From NCBI RefSeq assembly GCF_932526225.1, contig NC_064043.1, positions 3,683,001-3,747,000 on the forward strand: DNA of 64,000 bases, given 5' to 3'. A program made the translations under genes and the position numbers. Shown here piece by piece: positions 1-13,451 of the stretch. Positions within the stretch are counted from its first letter, which is position 1, and every line of letters begins with the position of its first letter. The notes below the pieces were generated by a model, which saw only the letters and a list, made by a program, of their open reading frames with translations, was not told the DNA's origin and did no database searches. Origin of the DNA: Nematostella vectensis (lineage: Eukaryota; Cnidaria; Anthozoa; Actiniaria; Edwardsiidae).

Positions 1-1786
1 GAAACGTCCGTCTTATCAGAGTGATCTGTTTAAGAAAACAAGCAAGGTTTCTCCCATTTGGTCGCTTTATTCGGTACGTCTTATTGTTAAGTTAAAAAGT
101 AAATTCTCCATGAGAATGCTGGCAAAGCATCAGTTAATTGACTTGACCCCTGTGCACCACGTGTCCCCTTATTTGGGCTTCCTGTGTCGCACAATTGAGG
201 GTACAAAATTTCACCAAGGGAGGGAGGGTTCATCGATAAAATACTTCAAACTACAGTTTGCAAATATAAACAGATCAGCTTTCAAGTGTAATTTGAAATG
301 CATCTATTCAAAGTTGTTTTTTACACTTTATTAATAAAATATCTATTACAAAGTATTTTTTCGTCGTTTGTGTTGCTTGAAAAGCAAAAATAGCAAAAGA
401 AAAATGCCGATATTTTGAAAATGATATCCTTCACTAAGCATATGAAAACATCAAGAGGGCTGTCCTTTTAATATTACAAAAAGTGAACATAAACATTAAA
501 TAATTCAATGAAGAATAGGAGAATGATTCTCATAAGAAAAAATCCTCATTCGACACTTCCCCAGACCCACTTCGCAGCTGTATCTCAGGTATATCAATAC
601 AGTTATGGGATAAAACGTGTTACTGACTAGCTGAATCAATAATATTACCACACACTCGCGCCATCGTGACGCAATGGTTTGATAGCATTATCAAGAGCAA
701 ATTAAAAATCTCTGAAGTTATTAAATGACAAGCCCTGTCTTAACACGAAGCGACCCAAATTGATAAATAAACCTTTTTTTATTAATTAAGAACTGCTTCT
801 TACGAGATCTGTGAGGGATGATGGATAGATATGATTTCGGCACAACCCCTGTATAGCTTCCTCATGATGCGGGCCAGGTTTCTCTCCATTTCCACGTCTG
901 TGGATTTATGCTGCCTCATCAAGACTTTGCACTTTTTGCTCCAAGGTAATTGATTACGATCTTCCCGATCCGTCTAAAATATTACTTTTCTTGCTGCTTG
1001 CTGTATCTCATTAAAATTATCTGCGTAGGGCTTATGTAATTAGAGTTTCATTTAGATCTTTTATATCATTGAGATCTTACAGAGAGAAGCAATATCCGTT
1101 GTAATGTCAGACCGCTTAATAATGTATACGCGATAAATTTATGAGTCGCATAAAACAGTCTTTTTTATTTGTTTAGTTATTTTAATCAGTATTTCGATGA
1201 TGACTTGTTGTTATGACTTTACTGTAAACTGTATTTCGACCGGTTTGTTCTTGCTTACCTGTCACCCTCTCCGACTGTATTTTGTTACTCAGTGTGTACA
1301 CTCCTAAGTGGGCTATACAATTTGACTTCACCCTCTTGGGCCCCCTAGGCCACCCCCTGGCTACGCCCCTGTTTTGGGTGCGAAGGGCCAAATCGATAGT
1401 ACATGGGAGGGTTGTAAGATTTGTTTCGAATCATAATTTCATTTCTGCTTTTGTTATTCTTATGCATTATATTGTGTTTAGTAATGGTCACTTGTATATG
1501 CAACTTTTGCTTAACAGTTCCCTATTCCAGCCAGTTCGCTGAACTATTGAGGAAATCTGCGAAAAGTTTTTGATGAAATATGTGTATAAATTCCCAGGAC
1601 ATTGTACCATCATTTCTATTTTCTGTTGTTCACACACCTCCAAACACACTGAGTCTATAGCTGTTCTTCTTGGCTCGATGCAGAATGGCCAATATGTTCA
1701 GTCTATTTTGTTCACGCATGTACCTTAGCTGTCCGCATTTTTATCCCGACAGTTTTCTCTGTCCTCGTCATCCTGCATCTCGTCTA
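1..1786. other. Non-coding stretch, no gene recognised
   Basis: AT-rich sequence with no long open frame and no recognisable domain. Around 1337-1372 there is a C-rich stretch containing CCTGGCTACGCCCCTG. This resembles one terminus of the MITE seen complete at 59316-59473, so it is probably a MITE half or solo end. The rest, including what would be the 3' flank of the minus-strand GPCR, shows nothing I can support. Confidence 0.5.
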
Positions 1787-1895
1787 ACCACACAGCGAGC
1801 GGTTACAGAGTAGAATTCGTATAACCACACATAGCGGAGCGGTTACAGAGAAGGGTTCGTCTAACCGCACAGCGAACTGGTGTACAGAGTAAAGA
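1787..1895. repeat. Short tandem repeat, three copies of about 38 bp
   Basis: Three imperfect copies of a unit containing TAACCACACAGCGAGCGG and TTACAGAG follow one another immediately 3' of the minus-strand GPCR. They would fall in its 3' UTR if the transcript extends this far. No function can be inferred. Confidence 0.7.
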
Positions 1896-1932
1896 CATGT
1901 CCCTGTTTTCTCTCTGTTTATCCATTTCGCGT

Positions 1933-3114
1933 CTACTCACGAAGTGATTGTGAAGGACTGTAGTCAATTGCGTTTTTATTCCCGTTCTCTGTTATCCCGT
2001 TCTCTTTCATCTCATACAGCATCTCGTGTTCGCCCTCTATATGGGAAAACGCCGTCGAGTTCGCACGCCTGCTGTGCGTCACTATCGTCGTTATGAACGA
2101 CCTCTGCGCACGCGTCAACTCGCGCAAACCCTTCCTAAAATTCTCGCTAAACGCGAAACAAATGCACGGATTGAGGCAAGTACTCGCAAGGACAAGATAC
2201 TTAGCCGTGTTGAATAGTGGTCCCCAGACCTCTGGTAGGAAACAAGTGTTCCACTGATACTTGAACGCAATGAGCAAATACAAAGCGCAAATCGGAAAGT
2301 TGCAGACGGCGAACGCTGCAGTGATGGTCAACGCGAGTTTTAGGACGCGCAGATCGCGGTTACGCTGTCGCGACCTTTGTGCGACCTCGCGTTTTGACTT
2401 CCTTATCTCGGAGACCATGACAAGATAAAGTGTAGCTACAAGGAGCCATGGTATGAACATAAACAGAACAACCATGACCACCACGTGGACGGTAGCGCTG
2501 GTATAATGATCAAGCGGCGCCCAGACTGTTAGACACTTGTACGAAGTGCCGTATTTCTGCAGCCTTGCGGTGTAGAGATTCGGCGAAGTGTACATGAAGG
2601 CGAGGACCCATGTCATAGTAAGAGCCACGGTACGTAGCTTGCCTGTCACGAGGTTTCTCTTCATGGGTAGCACCACGGCACAAAACCTATCCACCGCGAT
2701 GCAAACCATGCTTAATACGGACACCGCACTAGAGCTATCGCCCAAGAATATAACCATCTTGCACAACAGCTCCCCCGCTACTCCAGGCACTCGCCAGTCG
2801 TTTGATCCCGTGATGACCGTGATGAGCTCTTGGGGCATGAGGAGAGTTGGCATAATGACGTCAGAGACGGCCATGTTTAAGATGAACAGGTTTACAGTCC
2901 GGCGCAGGATTTTAGTTTTCGAGATGACGATGATGATTAAGATGTTGCCAACGATTGCAAGCGCCATGATAAGGCACAAGGCGACGATCTTTATGATTCT
3001 GACGGTCTCGCTGTCTGGAGGGAAGAATGTACACATGACAAATGCTGATTGGTTGGACTTGAAGTTCTCCGAGGGCGCCATTGTGGTGTTCGGTTCTCTC
3101 GTCGTGAATGACAT
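1933..3114 (-). CDS. Class-A (rhodopsin-family) GPCR, peptide-receptor-like
   Basis: An intronless 393-aa seven-transmembrane receptor, expected at the plasma membrane and coupling an extracellular ligand to G proteins. Visible family landmarks: an N-glycosylation site NQS (residue 21); TM1 with GN (56-57); TM2 NMAVSD with the conserved Asp85; Cys118 at the top of TM3 and Cys194 in ECL2 for the disulfide; DRF (142-144) in place of DRY; Trp169 in TM4; Pro222 in TM5; CNFP (271-274) in place of CWxP in TM6; NPCICF (315-320) in place of NPxxY; then a charged amphipathic helix 8 (ENFRKGL). Length is normal for the family. The start is an ATG in context AAC-ATG-T; Met12 is an alternative. It is a clear paralogue of the GPCR at 18586-19722: PMKR(N/D)LxTGK and ENFRKGL are shared. 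The nearest known types are neuropeptide-like receptors, but the ligand cannot be told from sequence. The DRF and CNFP substitutions are real departures from the consensus and are common in cnidarian expansions. Confidence 0.95.
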   Translation of the reverse strand: MSFTTREPNTTMAPSENFKSNQSAFVMCTFFPPDSETVRIIKIVALCLIMALAIVGNILIIIVISKTKILRRTVNLFILNMAVSDVIMPTLLMPQELITVITGSNDWRVPGVAGELLCKMVIFLGDSSSAVSVLSMVCIAVDRFCAVVLPMKRNLVTGKLRTVALTMTWVLAFMYTSPNLYTARLQKYGTSYKCLTVWAPLDHYTSATVHVVVMVVLFMFIPWLLVATLYLVMVSEIRKSKREVAQRSRQRNRDLRVLKLALTITAAFAVCNFPICALYLLIAFKYQWNTCFLPEVWGPLFNTAKYLVLASTCLNPCICFAFSENFRKGLRELTRAQRSFITTIVTHSRRANSTAFSHIEGEHEMLYEMKENGITENGNKNAIDYSPSQSLRE

Positions 3115-3956
3115 GTTAAGGCAGTGGAGTTTAGCACAATGCTAGCAGATTCTGTAAAAATGACCAGATAAAAAATAAAGGTTGGAATAAATGTCTGCAA
3201 ACATGAGCGTTCAAGATTTTTACAATACAACGAAACACAGACTTTGTGTAACTGTGGAACAAAGAGAACGGCTTAACTCACAGTTTTATGATTATATGGC
3301 AATGCTGAGGCATTTATTCTTCCAAATGGTCTCTTTTGACATATTAGTTTCGTTAGTATCTTTTAATTCTTTAAATTCGCTCAATGTTCAGATGCCGAAA
3401 AAGCTACGTGATCAGACACGGGTTAGTCTGCGACTAATCAATTATTGTTGTTTTCCCGCCGTCCTCTACCCATCTCGCAAGTTCTCTTTTAGAAATAGAA
3501 GACTAGCCGACATCCTAGAGCGCTTAGCACATGCCTGTGGGGTCTCTATGATTGATTTATTGTGATTAACTTGTTTTTCACATGTCCAGCGTTTGATAAC
3601 TATGTGTATTAGTCTGATGCCTGGAGTATTAAAGCTAGCGTGTGATAACCATGTTATACGTGAGTCCTATGCCCTGAGCATAAAGGCTTGATTAGGTTTC
3701 CTTGGCTAAACTCTAATTTCCTTAAGTGGGCATGTACGCCACAGGGTGCCCAAACAGCTAAACTCTAAGATGTTTTCGCAAAACGCCTTACAATCGTCAT
3801 TATGCACAAGTCACCTTGCTAAGTGGTGTCGGAGTGACCACCCGTTTTGGCGCCATTAAACTGCAACAACTAAACATGATTCTAATCGGCGAAATCACTA
3901 GTCTTCAATGCACAACACAATGATAGTCGGGATCGAAATGGCCCTTCGCGCTTATA
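3115..3956. other. 5' flank of GPCR, no separate gene seen
   Basis: The upstream region of the minus-strand GPCR. A 124-codon plus-strand open frame starts at 3191. It has no recognisable domain and no support from splice or promoter signals, so I do not call it a gene. No convincing TATA box or CRE comparable with that of the paralogue was found. Confidence 0.4.
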
Positions 3957-4380
3957 CGTGTTCTATATGACTTTTTATGTGTTCTATTTGACTTTGTATG
4001 AGTTCTATATGACTTGAAATGTGTTCTATATATGACTTTATATGTGTTCTATATGATTTTTTATGTCTATATTACTTAATATGTGTTCTATATGACTTGA
4101 TATGTGTTCTATGTGACTGTGTGTTCTATGACTTTATATATGTTCTATAGGAATTTATATGTGTTCTATATGATTTTTTATGTGTTCTATATGACTTTAT
4201 ATGTGTTCTATATGTCTTGATATGTGTTCTATGTGACTTTGTGTGTTTTATATGACTTGATATGTTTTCTATATGACTTGATATGTGTGCTTTTGACTTG
4301 ATATGTGTTCTATATGACTTTGTATCTGTTCTATATAACTTTATATGCGTTTTATAAGTTATATGTTTTCCTATATGTCA
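3957..4380. repeat. Minisatellite, about 20-22 bp unit
   Basis: About twenty imperfect tandem copies of a unit close to TATGTGTTCTATATGACTT, with unit-length variation (some copies lose TATA steps or carry GTGACTGTG). It is AT-rich and non-coding, and lies in the 5' flank of the minus-strand GPCR. Confidence 0.9.
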
Positions 4381-7300
4381 TATTTAGTGGAAGCTGTAAA
4401 ATACAACAATGTTTTGACCCAAATAACTAGTCACAATAGAATGGCGCAATGCCGCCACTGCGCCTGTAAAAAATCGCAATTAGACTCGAAACACGCTATT
4501 TCACGTCAATATTTGAAATAGAAACTCCGCCAAGTCCTTTGTCTTTACCACTTTGCTGTAAAAAGTGCTTATATTCATAAACAACGCTTAAAGGCTGGGG
4601 CGCGAAAAACAAAGAAAAAACGGAGAAACGTGACAACAAGCTGTACGTAAAACAAATCGAAACCTACATGTCACGCAAATATTTTTCAACGGTAATTTTT
4701 ACCTAGGCGTTGACCCAATTCACAGAGGAGTGTTTCACGATTTACTTCGATGTTTGCTATTCTTATCCCTACATCCATTGCCGGAAAATACGTGTTTATT
4801 CTCTACTAAAAAAAAAAGTTTTGCCTTCAAGGGATTTCAGAGGAAGCAATTAAACTTAAATATCAAATTGATGTTTTAAAGTTTACAATGCGCTCAATTC
4901 ATCCATAACTCTTAATATTCAACAATTAGTTGCTGGCTGCAGGTTATAGAAATATTGATATTGTTTTTGCCAAGATTTGTATGCATTATAGTAAATACAC
5001 TAACTATAAGCTTACTGCCGCAGGCGAGCACTATACAAGCCACTTACGGAACGAGCACTTTCAGGATCTTATTCGGGAACACACGAAAATGGATATTAAC
5101 TTTTTCTTGCGGCGTAACGAGGTTCGTCTCTTGTTCGCGAATTCCGTATATAGACTGTTTTGCTAAAATTTTGCTTGGCTATTGATAAATTTGAGTGTAA
5201 ATGGTAGGCGTGGATTCTGACTGATAACGCTGAAAAATCGCATTGATTTAAGTACGTCTTTTGTCTACGATTTCCGTATTCAAAAGGTTTAACTCTTGTT
5301 TGTTGAATAATCAATTCGGAAAAATGCACTTGTATTTAATTTTTATTCATTTATTCCCTACTGCGAACATTTTTATTTCATTCTGACAGTAACTCGCTTT
5401 GCGTGTGATTTCCAAGGTCATTTTTTTTTCCTTTTTGACACGACTATATTGAAAACAAGATAGCAGAAAGAGATGTAAATACACAGTACTGAAAATCTTT
5501 CTTTCCAACCTCGAATCCTGTTACCTTGGCTATCGTTAACGACATAAACAATTTATTAAAAGCCAAAAGTCATTTGCACGATTTTGTTTTCCATATATTC
5601 AACTTTTTCATTAGTACGGAGATTTGCTAAAAAGGACATAAAAAGAGATAAAGTCCCTATAAGCGGTGTTTCCATCTCACTAGAACTAAGTCTAATTTAG
5701 TCTTTGGCTTGTCTTTAGTGTAAAAATCACATAGACTAATGTAGATGAGGGAAAAATCACCAAATCTGGGTCTTTCACTTTGGGGCTATCGCAAGAATGG
5801 ATTAACTCACCCTGAGCTCAGAGCTTAATTCTTTGCAGCAGATGTGTACAGATGACTGTGTATGATTCTGAGTGAGGTTGAAGGAAAACCTAATAGACTT
5901 TAGTATCTGATATCTCAATGACGCAGACCGCGCTGAGCAATTAACAAATCTCAGTGACTGGCCAATGGACGGAGATAATTCAGCCTACCTGGCCAATGGG
6001 AGAGAACAGTGACGCTGACCATTAAATAAAGGCTCGTCACTGGTTCGCGCTCACAGGTTAATTCATCTTCAGTTATATCGGTCTCATATATATTTAATTT
6101 TATCGCACACTGCTGGGCGGATAATGTTGACAAATAGCGAGTTTTCAATGACTAGACTGAATGTGGTCCTCCTTTACCCAGTCTTTTACAGGTTAGAGGC
6201 CATAGAAAGCAGGTTTCTTTCAGTTAATAATGTCGGCGGATAAAAGAACTCAAGTTTTAAACAGGAAGAGATTTATAGATTTCGATACTCAGCCCATTTC
6301 TAGTAAGGCTCGGTCATGAGATTTATCAAGTGAGATTAAGGCGGAAGTGAAAATGTAATCACGCGCGTATAACCGGCTAAAGAAAAAAAGCTGTCACTGT
6401 AAGCTAAAATAATATGTATTTCAACTCCAAGCTACGAGGAAAAAAAACTGAGGCAGATCCTAGGGGGGGGAAGGGGGGGCTCGAGAGGGCCCATGATCCC
6501 ATCCCTCCTTCGAACGGAATTGGTGAAAGAAATGTATGTGAGATAAATCCAAAATAACTTGCCCTCCATCCCCCAGGTAAAATATTCCGTGTTCTTTGAC
6601 CATTGGGCGGTCACACCGCCACAAAGAAATATCTAAAAAGAATATTTATCTACGGGACATTGTAGCAAATAATATTAGGACGAACAAATATGAAGCCATA
6701 ATAAAGGATCAAGATTGGAAAAGATACTCACTATGAGCTGTAGAAAATCTTGGTGATATGACTAGAAAAACTGCAGACAAACTGTGCGTGGTGGAATCAG
6801 GGAAATAAATAAACAAAATGTTTTACGCATATGTAAAAACAAAGTAAATTCGTTTTGAGAAATAGCGTTCTTCGGAGCCAAAAAAAAAACGGAGGTCAAA
6901 TGCTCGAAACGTCAGAGAAAATATAATAGTGGAACATACAATTAATTTCAACTTAGAGTTCTTCCTTGACTCCTCTTTCCGGTTTAATCTTATGCGTAGA
7001 ACATTCAAATGTCATATTCTCGGTATTTTTTCCTGATTTATTGATAAACGGTGGATTTGTCAGAAAAGACAGATAAAAACATTAAAAATGTCATACATGA
7101 AGTCACGGCTCATGTTATTACGCACATGCGCAGTCCCGATAGTGCAAATTGGCGGCAAAATGTCGATTGATATACTTTTTAATTATATTGAGTAACGTGG
7201 CGCCTCAACAATAACCTCACCCGCCCCCCCTAATTAAGCCAGTTACGCCCGGGCTTAACCAGAGTTTTGGTTAATCTCTTTAAAAGGCAAATAAAAATAA

Positions 7301-8603
7301 CCAAACAACCATTTTTTTAAAACTATTTTGGGGATGGTTCTAAATCCAGAATTGCGCTATGTTGCACCATTTTCTTTCACTTTTAATAGTTTGTGCTAAG
7401 GGCTATGGGTAGAGAGAGAGGTGATGAACTTGTATTCTAAAAAGGGGATAGAAACGTTCCGTTGTGCTTTAAAGTGCTATGTTAGTGTACTATAGATCCT
7501 GATGATAAGTATAGTTTAAACATAAGCTTCTGTAAATAAAACCCATTGCTTGCAAGCACACGGTCTGAAAATCTTTTCGATTGTTTGTCCTCGTGATAGA
7601 AAGCAATTGAGGAAAGGCGTTAAAAATCGACTAAAGCGGCTTCCGTTTATTGAAAAGTTTTATAAAAAAACGAAATTAAAAAAAAAATCTTCTAATTCAA
7701 GAAACACCTCTACGTTACGCCTCATTGTCAGAAACATGTTTCTTAATAGTAATAAGACTAATTTCTAATGTGTTCCGACAAATCAACAGGATACAATTTG
7801 AATGCAATTTGGCTTTATAACCTAAATAGTCAATATCTTTATTTTGTTGGTTAGAAAAATACATTAGATGTCAAGGTCGATTAACTAAAACATTGTTTTT
7901 AGTTTAAAGGAAGGACTTGCTTATATCATGGTTTCAAAAATTCAAACCGCGTGTGACCAGGATTTGTTAAAGAGGAGGGTGGAATGTATGCCATCAAAGA
8001 TATTAACTAGATTTGTCTATTACGATAATGTTTTTTCCCCGGGAGTCAATCGCCCACCCTTAGAGATGCGCCTGTCGTGTTATTTATCAATGGATGAAAA
8101 ACATTGCAGGCAATTCTATAACATTTACTCAACAGATTAAATCAATATTAGATGAGTACGAAGCCTGACGGAAGGGATTAACCTTTACTTAGCAGCAGCT
8201 GTTTTGCTCTGTAAATCGTCCCATGAATATGTAAACAAGATATTCCCAGAGGTGTCCGACCCATTAGACTTCCAATATCCCACAAAGCCTAGAGAACAAC
8301 AACATATCGGCTTCATTTATAAAAAAAAATTACTTTTTGTAATCCAAGTCATGTGCAATTTAAGTGGCGTTCTACATGATGGGGGAGGGGGAGTGGTGGT
8401 TAGGGGATGTGCTTGTGAATAAAGAACGCATAGCATTGATATAAACGTTGATTAACGAAGATAATTTAACCCACCCCTGAAACTGTAAGAACCACGGGGG
8501 CGTTATGGGCATAAAAAATAGTTTGTTTAATACCAATCACTCGGTTTCGTGGCCGTAGCTTTAGATGTTTCACGACAAGAGACGATGGTCTCTTGTTCAC
8601 AAT
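4381..8603. other. Intergenic, AT-rich, no gene recognised
   Basis: Only short, composition-driven open frames are present. The stretch near 7400-7600 is a diverged copy of 8830-9070: it shares the motif AAACGTT(C/T)CG(T/C)TGTGCT and then AAACCCA(T/C)TGCTTG followed by CGGTCTGA. This marks a dispersed repeat pair. There is an oligo-G run near 6463-6479. No coding gene, RNA gene or promoter can be supported. Confidence 0.5.
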
Positions 8604-8798
8604 AATAGACCCTTCTCACGATGTCACAGACTGGCGGGCCATAGCTCATCTAAAATAGCATACGTAGTCGAGTTTACAGACGAAATGCTGCCAGAGTGCT
8701 TCTTTCGCGAAGTCAAATACCTCGTCGTCCACATTTTTGATCAGCCGCCAGTTTGTGGCATTTTGGATGCGCGCGCAACATCGTGAAAACGGCCTATT
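8604..8798. mobile_element. MITE-like element with terminal inverted repeats
   Basis: The left end AATAGACCCTTCTCACGATG and the right end CATCGTGAAAACGGCCTATT are imperfect inverted copies of each other. A second inverted block follows inside: ACAGACTGGCGG on the left and CCGCCAGTTTGT on the right. At about 195 bp and without a credible coding capacity, it fits a non-autonomous DNA transposon. A 73-codon frame runs through it but is explained by the element. Confidence 0.7.
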
Positions 8799-8928
8799 GC
8801 ACCATTTCCATCCACTACTAATACTTTGTGCAGTAAAGAGAGGTGTTGTACTAGTATTCAGTTAAAAAAAAATGGGTTTAAAAACGTTTCGCTGTGCTGT
8901 GATAATCAGTTACGGTCCCGGTCCTAGG

Positions 8929-9035
8929 TATAAAACCCACTGTATCTATAAAACCCACTGTATCTATAAAACCCACTGTTTCTATAAAACCCACTTCTTG
9001 TATAAAACCCACTGCTTTTATAAAACCCACTGCTT
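8929..9035. repeat. 18-bp tandem repeat, six copies
   Basis: Six copies of TATAAAACCCACTGTATC with small changes in the last four bases. A single-copy relative occurs at about 7535-7570, so the array grew inside one member of a dispersed repeat family. Confidence 0.9.
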
Positions 9036-9177
9036 GTAAGCGCACGGTCTGAGATGATTGGCAGGTAGGTGTTCGAGCCGGGTTTGTATCCTGTGGTTTG
9101 AGCCAAAAAGAATCTCGCACGCGACATGCAGTCTATGACAACAGCTGATAATTACGTCTACTCACGAGAGAAAGAAG

Positions 9178-9500
9178 AGTAAGAAGCAAAGAAATACGAA
9201 TGACGAGAGAGAGAATAGCTGATTTAAAGTAAGAAGCAACGAAATACGAGTGACGACAGACAGAAGAGCTGCTTTAAGTAAGAAGCAACGAAATACGAGT
9301 GGCGAGAGAGAGAATAGCTGATTTAAGTAAGAAGCAACGAAATACGAGTGACGAGAGAGAAAATTTAGTAAGAAGCAACGAAATATTTCAATGGCTGCTA
9401 ACTTTACCTAGTGACGAGGGAGAGAATTAAGTAAAGAAGCAACAAAACACGAGTGACAAGGGACATGAAGAAATGCTTTAAGTAAGAAGCAACGAAATAA
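9178..9500. repeat. 49-bp minisatellite
   Basis: About six to seven tandem copies of a 49-bp unit beginning GTAAGAAGCAACGAAATACG and including purine-rich GACGAGAGAGAGAATAGC. The last copies are degenerate and interrupted. Confidence 0.85.
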
Positions 9501-12500
9501 TTCATCCCGAGACTCACCTCACATTATGCTTTTAAAAATAAATAGTCGAACCACTAAAAATTTATCTTAGATGCAAAGGACATATCTTTGAAGGTCATGA
9601 TTAAAAATGTATAGAAAAATTAATGTTTTTTGTTGTAATTGGATGTTCTGGTAAAAACGTTATCCGTATGTTATTTTTAGATATGTGGGGTGCGATAACT
9701 AAATATTAAGATTTTGACAGCGCATCTTCACTTCGGTGGTTAAAGATAAGCCCTTCGTTTGTGAATTATCAGTCGTTCTATCTAACTTTTAAAGCGAAAT
9801 TAGGAAGTGACAATACGTTGAGAAAGACTTTGCCTTATAACGACCCATTACACGAAGTTCGTGAATCTTTTACCGTCACTAAATAATAATGACCCTTCAC
9901 AAGTGAAAACAGCCTTCTGCGCGTCAATTTAAAAGTTATTACCTCAAATTCACTAATTAGAAATCCTCGACGAGATTAATTCTTAAAACTAATAGAACAA
10001 AGGGAAATACATTATTAACATCTTTCCTCATCAATTAACATTAACACGGGAAAACAGTTTTTTTTCTGACAAACCATGGAATAGTTTATGATCTAAACGA
10101 TTTATATAAGCCACGAACTTAGTAAAATAAAAAAGGGTTAAAACTTTCAGATTCACTCACATCATGCACACACCACATCCTTGTGTGTTATTAATACACT
10201 TGAACACAAGTTTTCATTTTGTCACGATGGACAGGTGACCCCTTTCAGTTAAACCTTGGCGTTCACTGCTTATTTCATTCGTCATGTTTGATTCTCAAGC
10301 CCATAAACCCCCTTACCTCCCTTCTGCAAACTGATGGCCGTAGCTTTCTTCTTTACTATCGCGGCGAATGGAGTTGATGGTATTGCGTATTCTATCGGAC
10401 TAACTTCTCCTCTCCTCTCCTTCCTAACTTCACTGATGCAGGCAATCTCTCTGGTCTCGACTTTTATGTGCATGTTAGCAGCAAGATCATTTAAATTATT
10501 GTTATTAACCTACGTCATCTAGCATCAAAACCCACTGCGTTTGTTGTTTTCGCAGGACCGCCAATATCCACCTCTTCTTGCCTAACGAAAGAGCGCGATT
10601 TATTAAGAGACAGCAACTGTGAACCACAGCGATAATATTAAAAGAAATCAATTAAAGCATCGATTGAAATCTTTAGACATTTTAGCTCGGAAAGTGGAAG
10701 ACACTGTCAATTATAAGTCGAATATTCGCCTGATTTCAAGCGATTAGCATATACTGTATGTGTGTCGTCGACCGATATTTCGACCTCTGAAGAAGGTCTT
10801 CAAAATACATTACTTTCCTTATCAGCAGTCTGATACAGAGTCTGGAAGCATTCATCAAACAATCACATCCCCTTTTACTCCCAAAGATTTCACAACTGTG
10901 ATACTTTTTTATCTTTTTCTACCCCCTTTTTCAATCTTGTAAAACTGGGAAATAGAGAAAGATGTTTAGGAAAACAACCCACAGTCTCTAGCACGCCCAT
11001 GAGGAAATGGTGATGGCTAAAAAATAGCCAGTTTACCGTCATTTTTCATCAAAGCACAGCATCTTGTCCTAATCCGGTTCCTCGCCATGGCTTTTGATTT
11101 TTAAAAATCAGTGATTTTCTCAAACTTTCAAACACCACGTATATTGTCTGCATGGGTTCAGCACCTCTTATCTACTCTGCTTATACCGGTTATTATTATT
11201 ATTATTATTATTTATTATCATTATTATTCCGTGTGAAGTAATAGCCTAAGAGAAACGACCTCTCGTAAAATTGGAAATTTTAAAGATTTAAAGATTCTTT
11301 ATCAGTCACACCTTTGTTATTGTTATCATGTAATATTGGAAGGCGTATGATGTGCTTAAATCTCGAAATAACCTCCTCCCCTGTACAAGCAATACTTAAT
11401 ATTTTACTGGCGACCCAGACTTTAAATAGCGTGTACGGAAAAGATAGAAAACGAACTTGTTAACTTTACCTGGAAAGTCTGTTCGAATGGTAGGTGGATA
11501 GCCATTCATCCACGCACCCACTACCCCCTCCCCCCTCCCTCTCTCTCCCTTCCCCATATCCCTGGACCTTCCCTTGGTATTTGCCGTCACTGAGACATAT
11601 GCACTGTTAACAACAGTATCCAAGAGATTTCTTGCTCAAACAAAGGGACTTCCATTGTTGAATAGACTTCTATTCGCCCTAATGGTCCACTCTTTTGTAA
11701 TGTTTTATGTTAAGGCCTTTAATTACAAAAGATTGAAGGATTAATTGATGGCAACGAGCTATTTGTTTAATTATTCAAGTTTTCTAGGATCGCTTTATAC
11801 GAGCCCATCCGTAGCGTGTCTAAAGAAAAGATTTTCATTGAATACAAGTCTATGTGGATTTTGATCTACTTGTGGATAATTGGAAATAGGAATGAATTAA
11901 TTAATGCTTTCGCCGTCCGTTTAGTTTGCCGCTAATCTTGATTTCTTAAAATGCCTCTAGGTCTTTCCAGATAAAGCCACAGCCACTTTAACAGCGTATT
12001 GGCTCTGCAAACAACGTAATCACAGACTTTGCGAATTAATCGAGTTTTTGGCGCATATAATAGAAAAATAGCTTACCAGTGGCGACTTTGAGACAGCTTC
12101 TTGTATTGTAGGAACCGTCTGATAGCCGCCGCGCCCTGTGCCTCTTTGCAAGCTCCGCTCAATGAAATCTCCACGCACCGACATCGTTAAGCTCTCGCTA
12201 ATTACTCCTTTGTAAACCTACGCACAAAATTATGTCTTATTCCTAAGATAATCAAATGAGTCTGACATTAAAGGCTGTCATCTATTGGTAGGAAATGAGC
12301 TCGCAAATGGATAACAACCGCCTTATGGTAGGGATAACAGAGAAAACAAATAAAGAGAAGGAAATGCGAAAGAAAAATAGCCTATAGGGGGAATGCGCAA
12401 AGTGTTTGAGATCTGCCGCAAATTGGGTCTATCGTCTTTCTTTTTGCCGATAGCATCTGAATGTCAGAAAGAAAACTTGTTTTAATGTATATCCAGCACT

Positions 12501-13450
12501 ACTAATCCAATCCTGATCTAGTGTTGTTATAAACGCTTAACATGAACATTTTCTTGATAGGAACGCCCTAGAATATAAGTGCAACTAGAAAATAACGACG
12601 GAAGTAGAAATGAATGAAATGTTTGAATAACACCGACTAGTGCCACTAAGAAGGATCATTTCAAAATTGAAATTGTCTGCAAAGGATAGAGAGCAAACTA
12701 GCAACGAAATGAAAAAACAGGATAAAGTTGTCAAATTTCAATCAAGCAGATTGAATATTATATTCTCAACACATTATTTTTTCGAGAGGCTAAAGAACTT
12801 ATTTAATAAATCATTTTTTGCAAGTTGCTTCAAATCCTGACATCTAACAAAGACAAAATTAAGCTTTAAAAGAACACTTGCTATACACACATCGGCACAG
12901 ACCCGCCAAGTCATTGCCATGGTAACGGGATAGGACTGCCAAGAACCCCTTGCAGGTCAGGTGAAAAGTAGCGGGTTTGCTTTTAATTTTTCACACACAA
13001 AATAAAGAAAATCCTGTGCTAATTAACATAAAACAAGAAAGCGTGTGCTTGAGGCACAAAACAGCTTTTATTTAGTGAGATTTTATAGAGATTGCCTTTT
13101 TTCACCGATCCCTTAGGCTAGAAAAACGTACGAAAATATAAGTGTTTTGGACAAATATTATCTTTTGTTTTTTATTCCCTTTACCTTGGCCTCCATTCCT
13201 CGTTTAAAACTTGTAGAGCCTTCTAGTCTTTTAAAAGCGCCAAGTTCTGTAATCCAATTGGCAGCAAAATTTTGCTGTTAAATCAGAAAGACAAAAGTGG
13301 AATATCTGTTCCAAAAATACGACCTGACAATTGCCACCGGTCATAACAATTATTTCCCAAGTATATCCATGGATGGATTAAATTCACAAGGATGGACCTG
13401 GAACGAACTACTTTTGCTATGACGCGGCCATTCTATTATTAGAAAAAAAT
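9501..13450. other. Long intergenic stretch, no gene recognised
   Basis: AT-rich sequence with a short ATT microsatellite at about 11190-11227 and a few homopolymer runs. An open frame on each strand at 10282-10522 was considered as a possible exon and rejected for lack of homology. Nothing else can be supported. Confidence 0.5.
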
Positions 13451-13451
13451 C

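Noticed and set aside
2588-3145. 185-codon plus-strand frame opposite the GPCR
   Set aside because: A shadow of the minus-strand receptor. No domain.
10282-10522. Open frames on both strands with a donor-like GTAAGG on the minus strand (near 10316)
   Set aside because: Neither translation has a recognisable domain. One frame is hydrophobic and the other purine-driven, and no partner exon with matching phase was found.
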